The translations under genes and the position numbers were made by a program. The notes below the pieces were generated by a model. That model worked only from the letters and a program-made list of their open reading frames with translations. It did no database searches and was not told the origin of the DNA. Of a stretch of DNA of 64,000 nucleotides, positions 43,570 to 54,910 are shown piece by piece. Source of the DNA: Tetraselmis striata (Eukaryota > Chlorophyta > Chlorodendrophyceae > Chlorodendrales > Chlorodendraceae); NCBI GenBank assembly GCA_006384855.1, contig VCJN01002357.1, forward strand, positions 62,001 through 126,000. The letters run 5' to 3'. The stretch's first letter is position 1, and each line of letters opens with the position of its first letter.

Positions 43570-46500
43570 CACAGGTGTGTGTGTGGGGGGGGACTCACGG
43601 CAATACATCCAGGATAGGCTCTCCATGTTGTCAGAGGGAGGGCAGACAACCTCAAAGTCGTAGAAGCATTTGCCTTCCTTGCAGTCGTACCCACTCATGC
43701 AGTCGGCCGGTTCATCGCAGGCTGGTGGCCGACAGCGCGCGGTGGGGAGGGAGTGGGCGCACAAGTCAGCGGCGCACGGCCGAGGGTAAAGCGACAGGCA
43801 GCGGGGCTTCCCTCGTGTATTCCGCTGGCAGCAGGGCCAGGGCACGCACGGCAGTCGCTCCAGCCCGCCATGCTCATGTTGCCGGGCATGGGGCAGCCAA
43901 AGGCCTCATCGTACTCGCACATCCCGCCAACGCACTTGTGGCCAGTCATGCACGACTTGTCACCCTCACAGGCTGCGAGCACACAGACAGACGGGTCTTA
44001 TCCGTCATCCACAGCTACGCCCAGTCCAGGCGGCGATGGGCTCTTGACGGTTTACATCTCTGAATGACTACAACAACGCTGGGAAGAAGGGACCGGGCTG
44101 GGGGGGGGGGGGGGGGGGGGTAAAGCACTCACGGCAGTCACTCCAGCTCTCCTTGTCGCCGTTGTCCGCGTCTGGGCACCCGAGGTCACCAAACGCCGGG
44201 CTCTCGCACTGGGAGTCGTCGTTGCAGAACAGCGACCCGCTGCAGTCCTCATTGCGGATGCACGCTGCGCGCGGAGGCACGTAGGCGGGCACCCCACTGA
44301 AGGTCAGCAACGCGCACTTGATGCATCAAGGGACGGCACGCCAGCCATGCGGCACACCTACAGGCAGGTCGCCTCGCGCAGAGGATGCAATGTTCGCATC
44401 ATAGACATGGCTATACACATCTGGCTTGGCTACATGGGGGGGGCATTTGAGTCGGGAAGTCGGGGGCGGTCACTCACGGCAGAAGGCGAAACCCTCGCGG
44501 CGGCCATTGTCACGAGGGGGGCAGCCCATGGAGCTGTTGTAGTAGGCGGGGAAGGTGGTGCTGGATGTGCAGAAGCCGTTCATGCAGCCAAGGTCAGGCC
44601 GGCAGTCGTCGTCCCCACCGCAGGCTGCGCGGGTTTTCAACGCAAGACGGCCGGCAGAGTAGGTGGGGGTGCGTCAGTCCGGCTTCGCCATGCCAGAACA
44701 GCGACCTGGCGGCTGAGGGCGCAAGCAGACAGGCGCGGTGGTGGGGGCTCACGGCAAGCGTGGGTGCCGTTGTACGACATGGCGCCCACCATGGGGCAGC
44801 CGTAGGTGCCAGGCTGGTGCCCCGGGGGCGTGGCGCAGTAGCCGTCATGGCATCCCAGGCCGTTGGCGCAGTCGTCCTCGAACATGCAGTCTGCATGAGC
44901 GGGGGGCATCATACTTCAGTCAGGGGGCAGGCGGGGCGTGGTGGCGCCTTGCTGCAGCAGCAGATGGTAGCGGACAGCCGGATGATTTCGACTGCAAGGG
45001 GGAATGACTGGCGCAGCATGTGTGGGGGCATATGCCACAGTGGGGAAATTCAGCTGTTGATAGCTGTGTGGCAACGTGGGGGCCATCCCTGTGCTGCTGT
45101 TGGAGCATGGAAGGAGCAGTCGAGGATGAATGCATGAGGGCAAGGCGCGTTGGCAAGTGGGGGGGGGGGAGGGGGGGGGCACCGCAGCCAGGAGCAGCCC
45201 TCTGAGTGGCCATGCCCGACATGGGGCAGGAGGAGGTGCCGTCGCCGCTCCTGCCGCTGGAGTCGAGGATGCACATGCCCTCGACGCACTCCAGGCCTTC
45301 AAAGCAGTCGTCCTGGCCGTCACATGCTGCAGGCCAGGCAGGAAGAAGGGTGAGCCCAGCAGCTTCGCATGCCAGCACCCGCTCTCAGCCCCCCGTCTCA
45401 TAAATGGGAGAGAAACTCTTAAATCAGCGGGATTAGCCGGCGTGAGGGACCCCGCAATCCACATAATACAGCCAGAATATATCCTGTTGCACCTGAACAC
45501 GCCAATTCATGGCATCAAGGCAGAGAAAGGAGGCGGAGATAGGCGGAGCGCACCGGTTTTCTGGGGTGGGGGAGGGGGGGGGGGGGGGGGGGCAGCCTTC
45601 TCACCGCAGCCGCCGGTGCTGAGCTTCCCATCGTTGCTTGTCTGGGCGCACCCATACTGGTTCGGGGTCTTAATGCACACACCGACAATGCACATGTATC
45701 CCGCTGGCAGCGCAGTCACACAGATGGGTAAGGTCTTTCCAGCAGATGATCTCGAGGGTACATTCCTTGGGCGCAGGCACGGCATCGCACGTCAGGGAAA
45801 GCTGATACGAAGGCCAGGGTCGACATGCTCTCACCTCCCATGCGGGTCTCGCACTCCAGGCTGCCCATGCAGGTGTCTGCGGGGATAACCAGGTTGGCAG
45901 CGTCAGTCGGAAGCTGGGTAATTAAAGGGGAGCAGCTGTGTGAGGGGAGGACACGCAGAGGGTAGACCGGGACGAACTTGTAGAGTCCTTGATGGAGGCA
46001 GGATCGACCACGCACACGCTACGCTCGGAGCAGGTGTAGCCGGGCATGCAGTCTGACGGCATGCGCCCCTTTTGGCAGGCTTGGGACAGCAGCGGGCAGG
46101 AGAACGGGTGGAGGTTCAGGATTGATGAGTGATTGGTGAGGCAGGGAAAGGGGGACGAGTGGGGGCATGCTGAATGCCACTGTATGCTGAGTGATGCAGC
46201 AAGTGATGGGCCTCACCGCAGGAAGAGCCGCCCGTCATGGCACCCGAGTCCTTGGCTGGGCATGTCGGCTGAACGTTGGGGCCGCCGGCATTGGGGTCCG
46301 TCACGCATTCACCGGCATCGCAAATGTAGCCGCTGCCCATGTAGGAGCAGTCTGCCGCAATTGTGCAAACTGCGTGGTGGCAGGGGCCGGAGGCAATGGG
46401 ACGCCATAAGGCACCCCATTCGCGCTTTCAAGATAGCGGCGCATTAGTCCAAGAATGATTGAGGGTGAAATGCAGCGCCACCCACCGCTCATGATGCAGG

Positions 46501-49118
46501 CATTGGCCTGGCATGTGTAGGCGGGGCCATAGTTCTGCGTGCAGTCCTTGTTCTCCGAGCAGGCTGCAGGCCAGAGAGCACAAGTGAGATGGGAGACAGG
46601 GGGGAGAGGACAAGCAAAGGGGGAATAAGGGAGTCTTGGCGAGGGTGCGGGGGGATTCACTCACCACCGGTGCCTGGATCGCCAGAATCCACCTCGCAGT
46701 AGCCGTCCTGGCAGGTGTATGGCATGGCGCAGTCATCGGTGGTCACACACTCGCATCCAATGCTGCCAGTGCCAGTCTGGCTGCCAGCATTGTTCTCGAT
46801 TGGGCATGTGGGCTGCCACTCGTCCACAATGCAGATGCCATCGCAGGTGAGGCTGTCCTTGCAGTCCGCATCCCCAGCACAGCCTGTAGTGATAGCCAGT
46901 AGTTACGATGGGTGTCGTCAGGATATGCGACTGGTTCGAGTGATACAAACTCTACATCACTCCACAAAATAATAACAACTTGCAGGCAGGGCCTGGCGTC
47001 AGGAGGGCCTCGCCGCACCGCAGCCGATGTCGCCATCACCGTTCCCATCGCCAGAAACCCATCCAGAAATTCTGCGTGCCACCGCAGACAGTGCAATTAC
47101 GACGGGCTTCGGTGTCCATCATGTCCATCGGTGCCATAGAAATGCGCAATACCGTGCGCACCAAATGGGTGGGTGGAGGTGCCCATGACTATACTGAGTG
47201 TCATGTCGAGTGGCGCTCATCCTACTGGAATGCAAACAACGTGTTGCTACCATAGCATCAAAGCACCAGTGCGCACAAAAATGTCTGTGTGTGTGTGTTG
47301 TGGGGGTGGGGGTGGGGGGGGGGGGGGGGGTTGCTACTCACGGGCAGGAGGCGGAGGTGGAGGATACACTGACAGTGGTCTGCGACCCAGGGCCCATCTG
47401 CAGCAGCTTGCGGCGCGTGACCTCAGGCGTCTCCTTGTGGAAAACATTGCCGGTGGGGTCGTAGATGGTGATGCTGATCTTGGTCACAACAATGCGGTCG
47501 CCGCGCGCGGCATAGAACGTGACCTGGCCAGCCTCAGAGAGGTATCCAGTGATGGTATAGCCTGCAAGAGCGGCAAGGTGAGCGCAAGGGTAAGCCTGGC
47601 GACATATAAGCCGGCTCAACAGAAACATGAAGGCCCCTCTGAGATTGTGTGCCTTGCGTCATCACCCCGTGATATCCTTTGTCTATGATCCAACTTTGTG
47701 CGTCCTTGGTGACCGACCGCAGGCCCCCAGAGACAGATTGATCAAAACCCACCAAAGTTCTTCGAGCCGTTTGGCGCAGTGAACTGAAGCTCCTTCACCT
47801 CTCGCAGCACGCTGGGCGCCAGGCCCACGACGTCGTAGAGTGTGCGCGAAGACTTGGCGGTGCCGGTAGCAACCGGTGTGCTGGAGCCCTTGACTGTCTG
47901 GATGCCAGAGGAGGCGGTCTTCGTCTCCTTGGACATCTCCACCACGCCCACCACGAGGCCGAAGATGCAAAGCAGCATGAGGCCCATCAGCAGGATGAGA
48001 GCCACCGCCAGCTTTGTCAGCCGCTTGACTTGGTTCTTCGAGTCCTGGTACAACTCTGCAGCGCGCGCCAGCTCGCCTGGCGCCACGGTGCCATCGTCAT
48101 CAACATCAAATACTTTGAGCGTGCTGTGCAGCTTCTTGGGAAGCGCCTTGATCGCAATGGCGCCGTCTTTGCCGGCCTTCTTCATTGAGGCATACCTGTC
48201 CGGTACGGCAGACCCATGATAATAATGAGCATCCCGCCATTTCACTGATAGATCCTTGGTAGTCATCCCTTTCCAAAACGCTCACGTTTACGGCAGCATG
48301 CTTGTCACAATCGTGTAGACCAGACGAAATACAGCACGGAACGCGTGAGGGCTACTGGTCACAAATATATGGGAGAAAGCAGGTCGGGATGAATCTAGTG
48401 AGCGACAATTTGCCTGGCTCGAGTGAAAGTAATACACCTCACGGCCTTCGAGCAGTATACGAGTACGAGTAATAAAATCCCGCAGCAAGGGTTATTGCTC
48501 GAGATGCTGCCGGCGAGTTATTTCCGCACGAGCGTACAGCCGAGCCTGTTGTCGGAGACGAGATGGTAGCAACTATAGGATAGCGCTCGCGCACTGCCTT
48601 ACGCAGGACATCGGACTACACCAGCAGCTGGCAGAGGATGTGCCACGGGCGTAGGCGCGAGAGCGCGACAGATTGCATCGCTGCAGACATGCGTTACTAC
48701 TGCGTCAACACGTATGATGTATGCGTCCAGCTCTCGGAGGACGTCAACTGCCGCCGCTCTGCCGGTACCAGTCAGGGAACCGACAGCAACCACCTCCGGG
48801 ATTATTTTTGGGCGCTTGGGAGGGGCCACGACTCACATTTCGAAAACTTCGGTAAGCTCGTCGAGCTCAAGCACGCCGTTACCCTCATCGTCGATCTCGG
48901 CGAGCAGCGGCCGGAGGTCCGCTGGGAACTGCGAGAGAGGCGGGGTCAGCGCAAGCGCGTTGGCACTTAGCAGCGCGACTCTGGCCGGGCATCAGTCCGA
49001 CTCGGCATCTCCGCGCAACATCCGACGCGCCCTGCTGATTACCCCGCCCCGGCGCGTCGCCGGCGCGCCGCTGCCGGAACTACTCGTTCCCCGAGACTCA
49101 CGCCACGAATAGCCTTCA
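39246..49118 (-). CDS. EF-hand, single-pass membrane protein with many one-exon Dickkopf-like cysteine-rich modules
   Basis: The 5' exons are in phase: 49118-49101 (MKAIRG), 48928-48837, 48195-47753 and 47561-47342. They encode two EF-hand loops (DDEGNGVLELDE and DVDDDGTVAPGE, ligands at 1, 3, 5 and 12), then a transmembrane helix LAVALILLMGLMLLCIFGLV, then an extracytoplasmic stretch. About 15-18 short exons follow between about 47.1 and 40.5 kb. Most hold one module of C-x5-C-x5-C-x4-C (CEGDDDCMEDYMCDMGIC, CEGDKSCMTGHKCVGGMC, CDGQDDCFEGLECVEGMC), then a CPxxDN segment and a final W-x2-C-R-E at the donor. The last exon (about 39420-39246) ends YKVAATKRT-stop. Calcium sensing on the cytosolic side and a disulphide-rich ectodomain are inferred. 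Middle exon borders, and whether everything downstream of 41 kb belongs to this gene, are not proven. Confidence 0.65.
39616..39750 (+). repeat. dispersed ~140-bp repeat family copy
   Basis: ataagcctcacattgggc, then tctagatttgacctctggc, then ggctcttattcgcagagttg: the same block order as copies in the DRM-like gene and at 42.3 kb. Lies in an intron of the Cys-rich gene model. A perfect hairpin follows at 39756-39794. Confidence 0.6.
39756..39794. other. perfect 14-bp hairpin
   Basis: Arms TGGCAAAACACGGC (39756-39769) and GCCGTGTTTTGCCA (39781-39794) with an 11-nt loop. Function unknown; it could form a stem in a transcript or be a small inverted-repeat element. Confidence 0.8.
42345..42480 (+). 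repeat. dispersed ~140-bp repeat family copy
   Basis: gcttgcatgcaacctctgaa, tctacatttgacctctggc, then a triplicated gggca and ggttgttactcgcagtgtt. Forms an inverted pair with the copy at 42.86-43.02 kb; both lie in introns of the Cys-rich gene. Confidence 0.6.
42860..43020 (-). repeat. dispersed ~140-bp repeat family, inverted copy
   Basis: The reverse complement contains ataggcctcaag, tctacgtttgacctctgac, gggcagggcgggttcttgc and a matching right end. More diverged than the other copies. Confidence 0.55.
43440..43570. repeat. (TA)n/(GA)n microsatellite
   Basis: Alternating at/gt tract 43440-43528 followed by (ag)n to about 43562. It lies in an intron of the Cys-rich gene. Confidence 0.9.
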
Positions 49119-50040
49119 TAACAACCAGCTGAGATAGCGTCATTGACGTCCTGCATTGGTCCGTCTGGCAGAGCCTCCCGCGCGGGTGAGTCACACGTGA
49201 CTCCGCACTCATCTATACACGCGAGTAGGTACAACGCGTTACATATACATCAGCAGCAGCATGCCCCGTCGTATCGTGGGATGGCGCGTTGGCGCGGTGG
49301 CCCCCGACAATTTAGAATAGATATTGTCGCCACAGATACTGGTACTTAACGTGGGTACAGCGTGAAGCGAGAGAATCTCGCAGGAACCAACCAACCAGGC
49401 ATGCCGGAGCGAGAATCAGGGAGGCCTGGGGCTTGTGAGAATCAGGGCGACACTGCGGCGAGCAGATGTGATACCGGCTCTCCCTAGTCGATATATATCG
49501 ACAGGCGATGACACTGGAGGGATAGGGGAGCGGGGGTGCACCATGTTGACATTGAGGCTCGGCTGCGAGGACGAGCTGCCGCCCGCCGGCTTGGGGTGTA
49601 TCTTCGTCGCCTGAGCCGCCATGGCGCTGACGGGCGCGGTCGGCCGGGGGCTCGCGGGGGGGGGGGGGGGGGGGGGGGGGGACTAGTGTTGCACTCACTG
49701 CGGTTTTCCTACCGATCTTATGGCCAGGCTGTCCTCTGCCGCGTGTGGCTCATGAGCGAAGGACAACTACACTACAGCAGTGCTGAGCCGATTGTTTCGA
49801 CCTGAAGAGCAGCAGCATCGCATGTCCTTTCGACGGAGCCCAGAAAGGATTTGCCGAAACCGCCGCGTTTTTCCCCGCCCCCAGCAGGACAGGACTGGTT
49901 TATCGCTACCGGTACTGGGTACCGCCGCGTATTGAACATTCTTCCATCCAGGATTTAGTGGAAAGCTATTTTAGTATAGGAATAATATTATATTTAGCGG
50001 TAATTCAATTCCGTTTCAAGGGGAGGAGGGGGCGCGAGAC
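49119..50040. other. 5' flank of the Cys-rich gene, with a G24-type run
   Basis: No second gene is convincing. A coding exon continuing the Cys-rich gene upstream of MKAIRG is possible but not identified. A G homopolymer of about 24 bp lies at 49657-49680. Confidence 0.4.
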
Positions 50041-50069
50041 ATGGCCGATAAGGTGCTTTGGCTTTATTA

Positions 50070-50440
50070 CAAGCTTTTTGGAGGGGCCAGAAGCCTTGGA
50101 GGCAGACCCGCGAAACTGAACGAAGAGAGGGGAAGGTGGGTGTGGATGTCGCGGCGCGACCCCATGGTGGGTGCGCCGCGACAAAGTAAGATGAGGACAG
50201 ACAAGCCCCCTTGTGCTTTTAAGCACACGACGAAGCAGCATGCGGCAGCAACGCTATCCAGGATGGCTGTGTCGGGAACCGAGCGCGGGGTGTGCCGTAC
50301 GGGTGTACGCCAACTTCCGCTGGACGATAAAATTGCCGAGGGGCTGCTGATGGGTCGATGCAGCTCCTCGGACGGTACGAGCATGCCACGTGGGGACCAT
50401 ATTGGTGCCGTACCACGCCTGCTAAATAGACCATACCACC
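50070..50440 (+). repeat. left copy of a ~350-bp direct repeat flanking a minisatellite
   Basis: The block from ccatggtgggtgcgcc through cccccttgtgcttttaagca, cgggtgtacg and aaattgccgaggggctgctg to ggtgccgtaccac recurs at 52.5-52.96 kb with moderate divergence. Flanking direct repeats suggest an LTR-like or tandemly duplicated non-autonomous element. No protein is recognisable. Confidence 0.6.
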
Positions 50441-50869
50441 AATGAAGACGAAACTCCAGTTACTAGTAGTAAACATTTTAAGGGACGAGGGAAGGGGCGC
50501 ATGCTTCAGAGACATATTGCCGAGATATATCTTGGGCGCCGGCCGCAGGGCGACGGCCGGGCGGGACAGCGACCGCCCCTGAGGAAAACGGGTGGCAACT
50601 ACGTTACAATCGCACGGCGGGGCCTGCGAAGTGCGGCCGGGGGGTAGCGGACGATGTAGTATGTAGCCATCTCCGCGCAAGGTAGGGTTGCAGCGGGGGC
50701 AGCCCGACGACCCAAGCACCAGCGACAACCCGATTGCGCCGACCATCTGCGTGCCCGGGGCCTATTGCGAAAGCAACATGATAATATTGTGCAGCGACGG
50801 CCCGAGGGCGCCGGCGAATAGCTGCGTGCCTGGGCCGCAGAATTGACAAGGGCATATATATGGTGCAGT

Positions 50870-52110
50870 GGCGGCCGGATTACGCCGACCCGCTGCGTGC
50901 CCAGGCCACAAAGGCGACCCGGCGGCACAAAGTGCAGCGGCGGCTCGACGGCGCCGTTCAGCTGCGTGGGTGCAGTGGTGGCCTGATGGCGATCATGTGC
51001 GTGCTCGGGGTGCGAAAGCAACCGGGGCACAATCTGCAGCGGCGGCGGAATGATGGCGCCGACCAGCTGTGTGCCCGGGCTGCGAAACCGGCCCGGGCAC
51101 ATGCTGCAGCGGCGGCCCGTTGGCGCCGACCGGCTGCGTATCCGGGCTGCGGAGGCGATCGGGGCACTGGGTGCCGCAGCGGCCGGATGGCGCCGATCAG
51201 CTGCGTGGGTGCATTGGCGGCCTGATGGCGCCGACGACCAGCTGCGTGCCCGGGGTGCGAAAGCAGCCGGGGCACATGGTGCCGCGGCGGCCCGTTATAG
51301 CGCCGACCAGCCGCGTGCCCGGGGCTGCGGAGGCGAACGGGGCACATGGACGGTGCAGCGGTGGCTCGATGGCGCCGCCAGGTGCGTGCCCGGGCCGCGG
51401 AAGCGGCCGGGGCACATGGACGGTGCAGTGGCGGCCCGGTGGCCCCGACCAGCTGCGTGCCCGGGCCGTGGAGGCGACCGGGGTACATGGTGCAGTGGCG
51501 GCCCGTTGGCGCCGACCGGCCGTGTGCCCGGGCTGCGAAAGCAATGGTGGCAAATGGTGCAGCGACGGCCCGATGGCGCCAACTAGCCGCGTGCCCGGGC
51601 TGCGGAAGCGACCGAGGCATACTGTGCAGTGGCAGCCCGATGGCGCCGACCAGCCGCCTGCCCGGGCCGCTGAGGCGACCGGGGGCACATGGTGCAGTGA
51701 CGGCCCGATGACGCCGACCACCTGCGTGCCTGGGCCACGGAAGCAACCGCATCACGTGGTGCAGTGCCGGCCCGTTGGCGCCAACCCACTGCGTGCTCGG
51801 GCCGCGGAAGCGACCATGGGGGACATGGTGGAGCGGCATTTAAATTATGTCGTCAACTAGCTGCGTGCCCGGGGCCGCAAAAGCAACATCCGCACACGTT
51901 GCAGTCGCGGCCCGATGGCGCCGACCCACTGCGTGCCCATATACAACGCGGAAGCAAACTGAGCACACGGCGCAGCGGCGGCATGATGAGCCGACATGCT
52001 GCGCGTAGTGGCGGCCCGATGGCGCCGGCCGACTGTGTGGATGGCCCGGAGGCGGCATACGGTGGTGGCCGGTTTGCGCCGACCAGCTGCGTGCATGGGG
52101 CTGCGAGAGG
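50870..52110. repeat. GC-rich minisatellite, ~66-72-bp degenerate units
   Basis: Around 18 tandem, diverged units built of gcgtgcccgggctgcgga, agcgaccggggcacatggtg and cagcggcggcccgatggcgc. Spacing between gcgccgac anchors is mostly 66-72 bp with some truncated units. Long open frames on both strands (up to 293 codons) are by-products of the GC-rich repeat and are not annotated as genes. Confidence 0.85.
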
Positions 52111-52464
52111 CAGCGCGGTTATTGTGGCGCGGAGTAGCGCGTTGAAGCCGCATGTCCCACCGGCGCATGGATCATGGACCGACAAGCTTGCCCGGAAATG
52201 GTGGTTTTCTTCACCGGCGAGCCGACGGCCGCAGGCATGAGGGGCCCTTGTGTCACAAGGCGTGAAGAGCCCCCCCCCCCCCCCCCCCCCCCAAAAAAAA
52301 ATCATTCGCATTGTTGTCCGTGCGGGATGTATATTGGTTGTCGACTTCGAGGAGCCAACGCTCGGTACCCTCTGGACGATCGTCGACCGCTTCCCGGCCA
52401 CCGAGACAGGTCCTCGAGCTGGGCCCGGGGCACCACTTCTGAGTGGTTTGTAAACCAAAGACCT

Positions 52465-52960
52465 TGCATGTCACGAAGATACGAGCTCTGTCGCGGCGCG
52501 ACACCCTACCATGGTGGGTGCGCCACGACAAAGGAAGATGGGGAGGGACAAACCCCCTTGTGCTTTTAAGCACACAACAAAGCAGCATGCGGGAGCATCA
52601 CTACCCGGTGTGGCTGCGTCGGGAACCACGCGCAAGTGGCGCCGCACGGGTGTACGGCAACTTTCGCCGGGCGACGAAATTGCCGAGGGGTTAAAAGAAT
52701 AGGTAAAGACCGCCCCGGATCATCGGCAGAAGCCGCCCCAACGGTTTACTTCGTGCGCCAATCGTAGTCGTAGGTCTGGCATAGCCATGAGACCGTCGCC
52801 TCCTTAGAGCCCTTAAGGGCGAAGACATCAACCAAGCAAACCCGGAACACGGGCCCGGTCGGCCCGAGGGGCTGCTGGATCAATGCAGCTCTACGGGCAC
52901 GCTACGTGGACATACTAGCACCGTGCTGGTGCCGTACCGCTCTTGGCAAGGAGTAAAGAG
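52465..52960 (+). repeat. right copy of the ~350-bp direct repeat, split by a SINE
   Basis: Aligns with 50070-50440. It is interrupted after aaattgccgagggg by a SINE fragment and resumes ccgaggggctgctgg to ggtgccgtaccgc. The doubled ccgagggg at the two junctions is a likely target duplication of the SINE. Confidence 0.6.
52697..52857 (-). repeat. tRNA-derived SINE, 5'-truncated copy
   Basis: aggtaaagaccgccccgg, ggcagaagccgcccc and gtctggcatagccatgagac match the SINE body in reverse orientation. The tRNA-like head is missing. Confidence 0.6.
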
Positions 52961-53105
52961 GAAACCCCAACTACAAGTAGTAAGCGTAATTACCACCTAT
53001 TAATAATGAAAATGATAACTACGACTACAGGTTTTTTGCTCCCGAGACAGATTGGCAAAAGTGAAAACCTTGCAATGTCACTACGACGGCCGTTTAGACA
53101 GCTAT

Positions 53106-53324
53106 GGGTAGGTGACGCTCCGTTATAGTCATCAAGGCGTTCCGGTGTCACACATAATCCATCAAGGCGGATGGGCCACGAATTCCGACGTCGTTCTTGA
53201 TTACATAGACCCTAATGTCCTCCCTTCACATGGGTGGTTATTCTTCGGTCACATCGCGCCCCTTCGCCACTTCCAAGTTCAACAAGACTCCGTAGCAGTG
53301 GCCTTCCCGATGCCCCTTTCATGA
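53106..53324 (+). pseudogene. tyrosine recombinase C-terminal fragment
   Basis: Reads VTLRYSHQGVPVSHIIHQGG followed by WATNSDVVLDYIDPN. The 'G-V-P-x-x-x-I-x-x-x-G-G-W-(S/A)...V-L-x-Y-I' layout matches the C-terminal catalytic end (H/W and final Tyr) of tyrosine recombinases from DIRS/Ngaro or Crypton elements. The upstream catalytic Arg/Lys part is not recognisable. A partial relic. Confidence 0.5.
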
Positions 53325-53600
53325 CCTGGTGCTACCGCTGCTTCGTCAACCTTCCGCTCCCTTCTTTCGCTCTTCACATGCAAAACTATACTCAACTTGG
53401 AATGATCTAAACTAGCTTATCGTGGGGTTTCTTCTTTTATTTCCTAATCGAGCAGCGATCCAAGTCAAAGTCGGACACATCGAGGACCGAGAGGACCAGC
53501 CAACCACCCCGCTCCCAGGAGCACTGCCCCCGGCAGTATCCAAAAATTCTTCCGATGCGCACTGACGGCCAAAGCGATCTGCACCGGCCCCCTGGCCAAC

Positions 53601-54005
53601 ATGGAGCTGCCGACGGTGGAGCAGTTGGCGGAGGCCATCGCAGCTACCATCAGCCAGCGCATCAACACACCTCCGGAGCTGCAACACGCGCAGTGGCTGA
53701 CGGACACCATGACAGCTGCCGGCGTCGAGAAGCATCACCACGACATCGAGCCGACACTGCTGCGAGTGGGAGACGACAACCTCTGCGCCATCTCCCTCGG
53801 CCAAGAAGACGAGGAGTTCGCGGACACCCTGCGCTTGGCAGTGGCCCTCACTTCCCCTGTCGCACCACTGCGGGCGATACGCCTCCGCACCATCGTCATC
53901 TACCTCACGGAGTCCGAGTTCGAACCCTCGGAGCTGCTCATCCATCCCTTCACCCACACGATCCGGGAGGCGGGAGAACAGGGAGGCAACACTGGCCACA
54001 ACTAG
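53601..54005 (+). CDS. unknown 134-aa ORF, possible mobile-element ORF1
   Basis: An acidic, Leu-rich ORF (MELPTVEQLAEAIAATISQR at the start, DDNLCAISLGQEDEEFADTL in the middle) with codon use unlike random frames. A longer 451-codon frame overlaps it, but its first third is Arg/His-rich and looks like a shadow. The second half of that frame (about 54170-54910), rich in Thr/Glu/Ala with TAMPEAQADDEEELELNYEK, looks coding. A frameshift near 54000-54170 may therefore join the two. I do not recognise the family. Position just upstream of a LINE-like relic suggests an ORF1/gag-type protein. Confidence 0.35.
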   Translation: MELPTVEQLAEAIAATISQRINTPPELQHAQWLTDTMTAAGVEKHHHDIEPTLLRVGDDNLCAISLGQEDEEFADTLRLAVALTSPVAPLRAIRLRTIVIYLTESEFEPSELLIHPFTHTIREAGEQGGNTGHN

Positions 54006-54169
54006 ATCCGACGCGCAGCGATAGGCCTGCGTATGAAGGCCCGGAAGACCGCCCCAGCGTCCCTCGCCCTACGATCCACCGGACGCCCAATCTACACCCT
54101 CACACTGCAGCTGACCGCCCACCACCACAGCATCATCGGTGGTACCCGCGGCACCGACAGAACATAGCA

Positions 54170-54910
54170 GTGGCGCAAGACAGTGTCAACAACGTGCGTG
54201 AAGATCAAGGCCGCGCCAGCTCCGGCACCAACCGAGAGGCGCCCTGCCGACACATCGCCAGCCCCACCACCAGCAGACCCAAACCAACTGCCACTTCCAG
54301 CGACCCCAGCAGTTTAGACCACACCCCAAGTCCGCGACGCTCCCCCTTTGGGTTCGAGCACATTACACCGAGGCGTGGAGCAGTTGCAGACGCAGTGGCA
54401 ACCATCGACCAGCGCGGAGCAGCAACGGAGCGCGCCCCCGGAACAGCCCACCCAGCCCCTGCGCCTACAGCCACAGCCCCAGCGGCAACGGCCATGCCTG
54501 AAGCGCAGGCGGACGACGAGGAAGAACTCGAACTCAACTACGAGAAGAACCACAACGCCATGGAGGTGGACACCGCCCAGCGTGCAGCAGCAGAGACACC
54601 AGATCTGGCTGACATATCCTTCGACTCCCCCCAACGCTCAACAATGCACCGCACATTCCGGGAGGGCACACCCGATGGCACCACGGAACGACTGGCAGAA
54701 CTCCACCACCTCACCACCGCAACCACGGAGCTGCTTACACAGTCCTCTACCGCCAGTCAACCCGCAATAGCCGCCGAACTGGCCAGCCTCACAGCGGAGT
54801 CACACAAGCTGCGCAAAACACAGCGTCTCTCCATCCGGCTGGAACATCACCCCAGCCAGCCTACCCCAGCAGGCAAGGGCAAGGCAGCCACAACAGCCAA
54901 GCAAACATAA
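54170..54910 (+). CDS. unknown Ala/Thr/Glu-rich ORF segment, possible continuation of the 53601 ORF
   Basis: Open frame with a low-complexity Pro/Ala/Thr stretch, an acidic block (DDEEELELNYEKNHNAMEVD), LADISFDSPQRSTMHRTF and a C-terminal helix with SLTAESHKLRKTQRLSIRLE ending in a basic AGKGKAATTAKQT. No known domain recognised. The start is set by the point where coding sense appears, not by an ATG. Confidence 0.35.
   Translation: MAQDSVNNVREDQGRASSGTNREAPCRHIASPTTSRPKPTATSSDPSSLDHTPSPRRSPFGFEHITPRRGAVADAVATIDQRGAATERAPGTAHPAPAPTATAPAATAMPEAQADDEEELELNYEKNHNAMEVDTAQRAAAETPDLADISFDSPQRSTMHRTFREGTPDGTTERLAELHHLTTATTELLTQSSTASQPAIAAELASLTAESHKLRKTQRLSIRLEHHPSQPTPAGKGKAATTAKQT

Noticed and set aside
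50958..51839. 293-codon minus ORF and plus-strand ORFs over 50.8-52.2 kb
   Set aside because: Open frames exist on several strands and frames only because the minisatellite is GC-rich and lacks stops.
53555..54170. first third of a 451-codon plus ORF
   Set aside because: Arg/His/Gln-rich shadow of the more protein-like 134-aa frame. Only its second half looks coding.
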